From positions 1 through 5,614 of the forward strand of contig JASIBJ010000473.1 of NCBI GenBank assembly GCA_030045215.1: a DNA stretch of 5,614 bases. Direction: 5' to 3'. Below are positions 5,019 to 5,614 of the stretch, piece by piece. The position numbers were made by a program, and so were the translations under genes. Every line of letters starts with the position of its first letter. The stretch's first letter is position 1. Source of the DNA: Streptosporangiaceae bacterium (lineage in GTDB: Bacteria; Actinomycetota; Actinomycetes; Streptosporangiales; Streptosporangiaceae). Below the pieces are notes generated by a model that worked only from the letters and a program-made list of their open reading frames with translations, made no database searches and had not been told where the DNA came from.

Positions 5019-5037
5019 CGCGTTTCGAGGTACTCGA
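5008..5037. promoter_or_regulatory. Inverted repeat TCGAGTAC-N14-GTACTCGA over the -10 and transcript start
   Basis: Perfect 8-base arms lie at 5008-5015 and 5030-5037 around a 14-base spacer. The left arm overlaps the -10 hexamer and the spacer covers the predicted transcript start. This is the strongest single operator candidate in the window. The divergent PadR is the obvious binding partner, though this is inference. Confidence 0.55.
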
Positions 5038-5060
5038 CTGTCGGCCTGAGGGCCACGTGA

Positions 5061-5066
5061 GGAAGG
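5061..5066 (+). promoter_or_regulatory. Strong ribosome binding site before the 24-codon ORF
   Basis: GGAAGG, within GAGGAAGGA, lies 8 bases before ATG 5075. The ABC start at 5146 or 5155 has no such sequence nearby, so this is the only good ribosome entry site upstream of the ABC gene. Confidence 0.65.
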
Positions 5067-5074
5067 ACTTGAGG

Positions 5075-5149
5075 ATGACGGCCAGCACGACCGCCTTGAC
5101 CGACTCGCGGCAGGGCCGTTACCCGACGATCGACGACCCGTCCGGGTGA
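5075..5149 (+). CDS. Possible 24-aa leader peptide, translationally coupled to the ABC ATPase
   Basis: An ATG-initiated ORF of 24 codons with a well-placed ribosome binding site begins MTASTTALTDSRQGRYPTID and ends at TGA 5147-5149. The TGA overlaps the GTG start of the ABC ATPase (5146-5148) as GTGA, the usual signature of translational coupling. The peptide is polar, with many Thr/Ser in the first half, and has no membrane segment or run of one regulatory amino acid; I recognise no family. It may act only to deliver ribosomes to the ABC start. Alternatively it is chance, with the ABC gene translated by another route. Confidence 0.45.
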   Translation: MTASTTALTDSRQGRYPTIDDPSG

Positions 5150-5614
5150 GCGCCGTGCCCACCGAACTGAGCCAGGCGGGTGCGCCGCTACTCGAGGCCC
5201 GCGCGCTGACAGTGCGATACGGGAAGGTGACAGCGCTGGACCGGCTGGATGTCACGGCACCGGCAGGCAAGGTGCTGGCGGTGCTGGGCCCGAATGGCGC
5301 CGGCAAGACGACCTTCGTCAGGACGATCGCGACCCTGCGGCGGCCGGACAGCGGTGAACTGCGGGTGCTCGGCCGTGACGTCGTCCGCGATGCCGCCGGC
5401 GTGCGCCGCGACATCGGGCTGGCCGGGCAGTTCGCCGCGGTCGAGCCCGCGATGACCGGCCGGGAGAACCTGGTGATGATCGCGCGGCTGTTCGGGCACG
5501 GCAGCCGGGCGGCCAGGCGAGCCGCCGCGGCGATGATCGGACAGCTCGGCCTGGAGGCGGTCGCCGACCGGCGGACTGCCGGCTACTCGGGAGGGCAGCG
5601 GCGCCGGCTCGACC
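5146..5614 (+). CDS. ABC transporter ATP-binding protein, drug-efflux (DrrA-like) type, 3'-truncated
   Basis: This is the nucleotide-binding subunit of an ABC exporter; it would hydrolyse ATP on the inner face of the membrane to drive a partner permease, expected just downstream. The 156 visible codons contain the A-loop Tyr (Y25 in LTVRYGKV), Walker A GPNGAGKT (48-55), the Q-loop Gln Q95 in GLAGQFAAVEPAMTGRENL, and the signature YSGGQRRRLD (147-156), where the window ends before Walker B. The Q-loop/TGREN block and YSGGxRRRLD are typical of the daunorubicin-resistance DrrA group; that family often has Met in place of Q151. GTG 5146 is preferred because it overlaps the leader ORF stop; GTG 5155 is an alternative. 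Neither has its own ribosome binding site. Divergence from PadR suggests ligand-induced efflux. Confidence 0.93.
   Translation, partial: MSAVPTELSQAGAPLLEARALTVRYGKVTALDRLDVTAPAGKVLAVLGPNGAGKTTFVRTIATLRRPDSGELRVLGRDVVRDAAGVRRDIGLAGQFAAVEPAMTGRENLVMIARLFGHGSRAARRAAAAMIGQLGLEAVADRRTAGYSGGQRRRLD

Larger units (their letters stand above)
4954..5019. promoter_or_regulatory. Five short motifs in 15-bp phase, candidate multi-site operator
   Basis: The hexamers TCTAGT (4954), TCTAGT (4969), ACTGGT (4984), ACTATC (4999) and ACTATC (5014) begin exactly 15 bases apart; all fit WCTRKY. The first two extend to TCTAGTA. The series covers the -35 and -10 of the candidate ABC promoter and is noticeably richer in A/T than its surroundings. 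The same CTAGT core recurs near the PadR start. A DNA-binding protein, most simply PadR, may occupy these sites. Confidence 0.45.

Noticed and set aside
5075..5157. Leader ORF as a frameshifted N-terminus of the ABC ATPase
   Set aside because: The ATPase already has a complete N-terminal region, with its A-loop Tyr and Walker A at normal distances from GTG 5146, so nothing is missing that a frameshift would restore.
1..5614. Search for tRNA, rRNA, CRISPR repeats, insertion-sequence ends or integrase/transposase genes
   Set aside because: No clover-leaf-like sequence, regular long repeats, long terminal inverted repeats or transposase motifs were seen by eye on either strand.

Overview
The window is high-GC DNA with strongly GC-biased third codon positions, frequent GTG starts and GAGG/GGAGG-type ribosome binding sites. 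It carries a bacterial RIO-type kinase, a PadR regulator beside a DrrA-like ABC ATPase, and a DinB-fold domain of the mycothiol-dependent-enzyme type. Together these point to an actinobacterium; the genus cannot be told from the sequence. Seven genes are well supported or plausible, plus one possible 24-codon leader ORF. Both edges cut genes: a response regulator lacks its start on the left, and the ABC ATPase lacks its end on the right.

Left part (1-1931). A NarL/FixJ-type response regulator (+) faces a RIO1-like atypical protein kinase (-). A GC-rich imperfect hairpin lies between their ends and probably stops transcription from both sides. Upstream of the kinase is a 263-base non-coding stretch (1669-1931) with three perfect small palindromes or hairpins, one of which can pair alternatively with another. 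The next gene (-) encodes a 64-residue protein of unknown function.

Middle (1932-4081). The small protein gene diverges across 99 bases from an FMN-dependent 2-hydroxy-acid oxidase/dehydrogenase (+). The oxidase keeps the catalytic His, Lys, Asp, Tyr and Arg positions, but it is altered at substrate-pocket positions and has a shortened loop. It runs tail-to-tail into a DinB-like/YCII-like two-domain fusion (-). The two genes share one CTAG as both stop codons, so there is no intergenic space.

Right part (4082-5614). A PadR-family repressor gene (-) lies upstream of the DinB-YCII gene on the same strand, separated by a 10-bp-stem hairpin and a candidate promoter. PadR is divergent from a drug-efflux-type ABC ATPase (+). 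The 216-base divergent region is the most structured part of the window. It holds paired CTAGT boxes, a five-unit series of a short motif in 15-bp phase, two inverted repeats, and a good sigma-70-like promoter whose -10 lies in an inverted repeat. A strong ribosome binding site then precedes a 24-codon ORF whose TGA overlaps the GTG start of the ABC gene as GTGA. This resembles the known PadR/LmrR-type arrangement, in which a ligand-sensing repressor controls itself and a multidrug ABC exporter, with a possible translational-coupling step added. I see no mobile element, tRNA, rRNA or CRISPR array.
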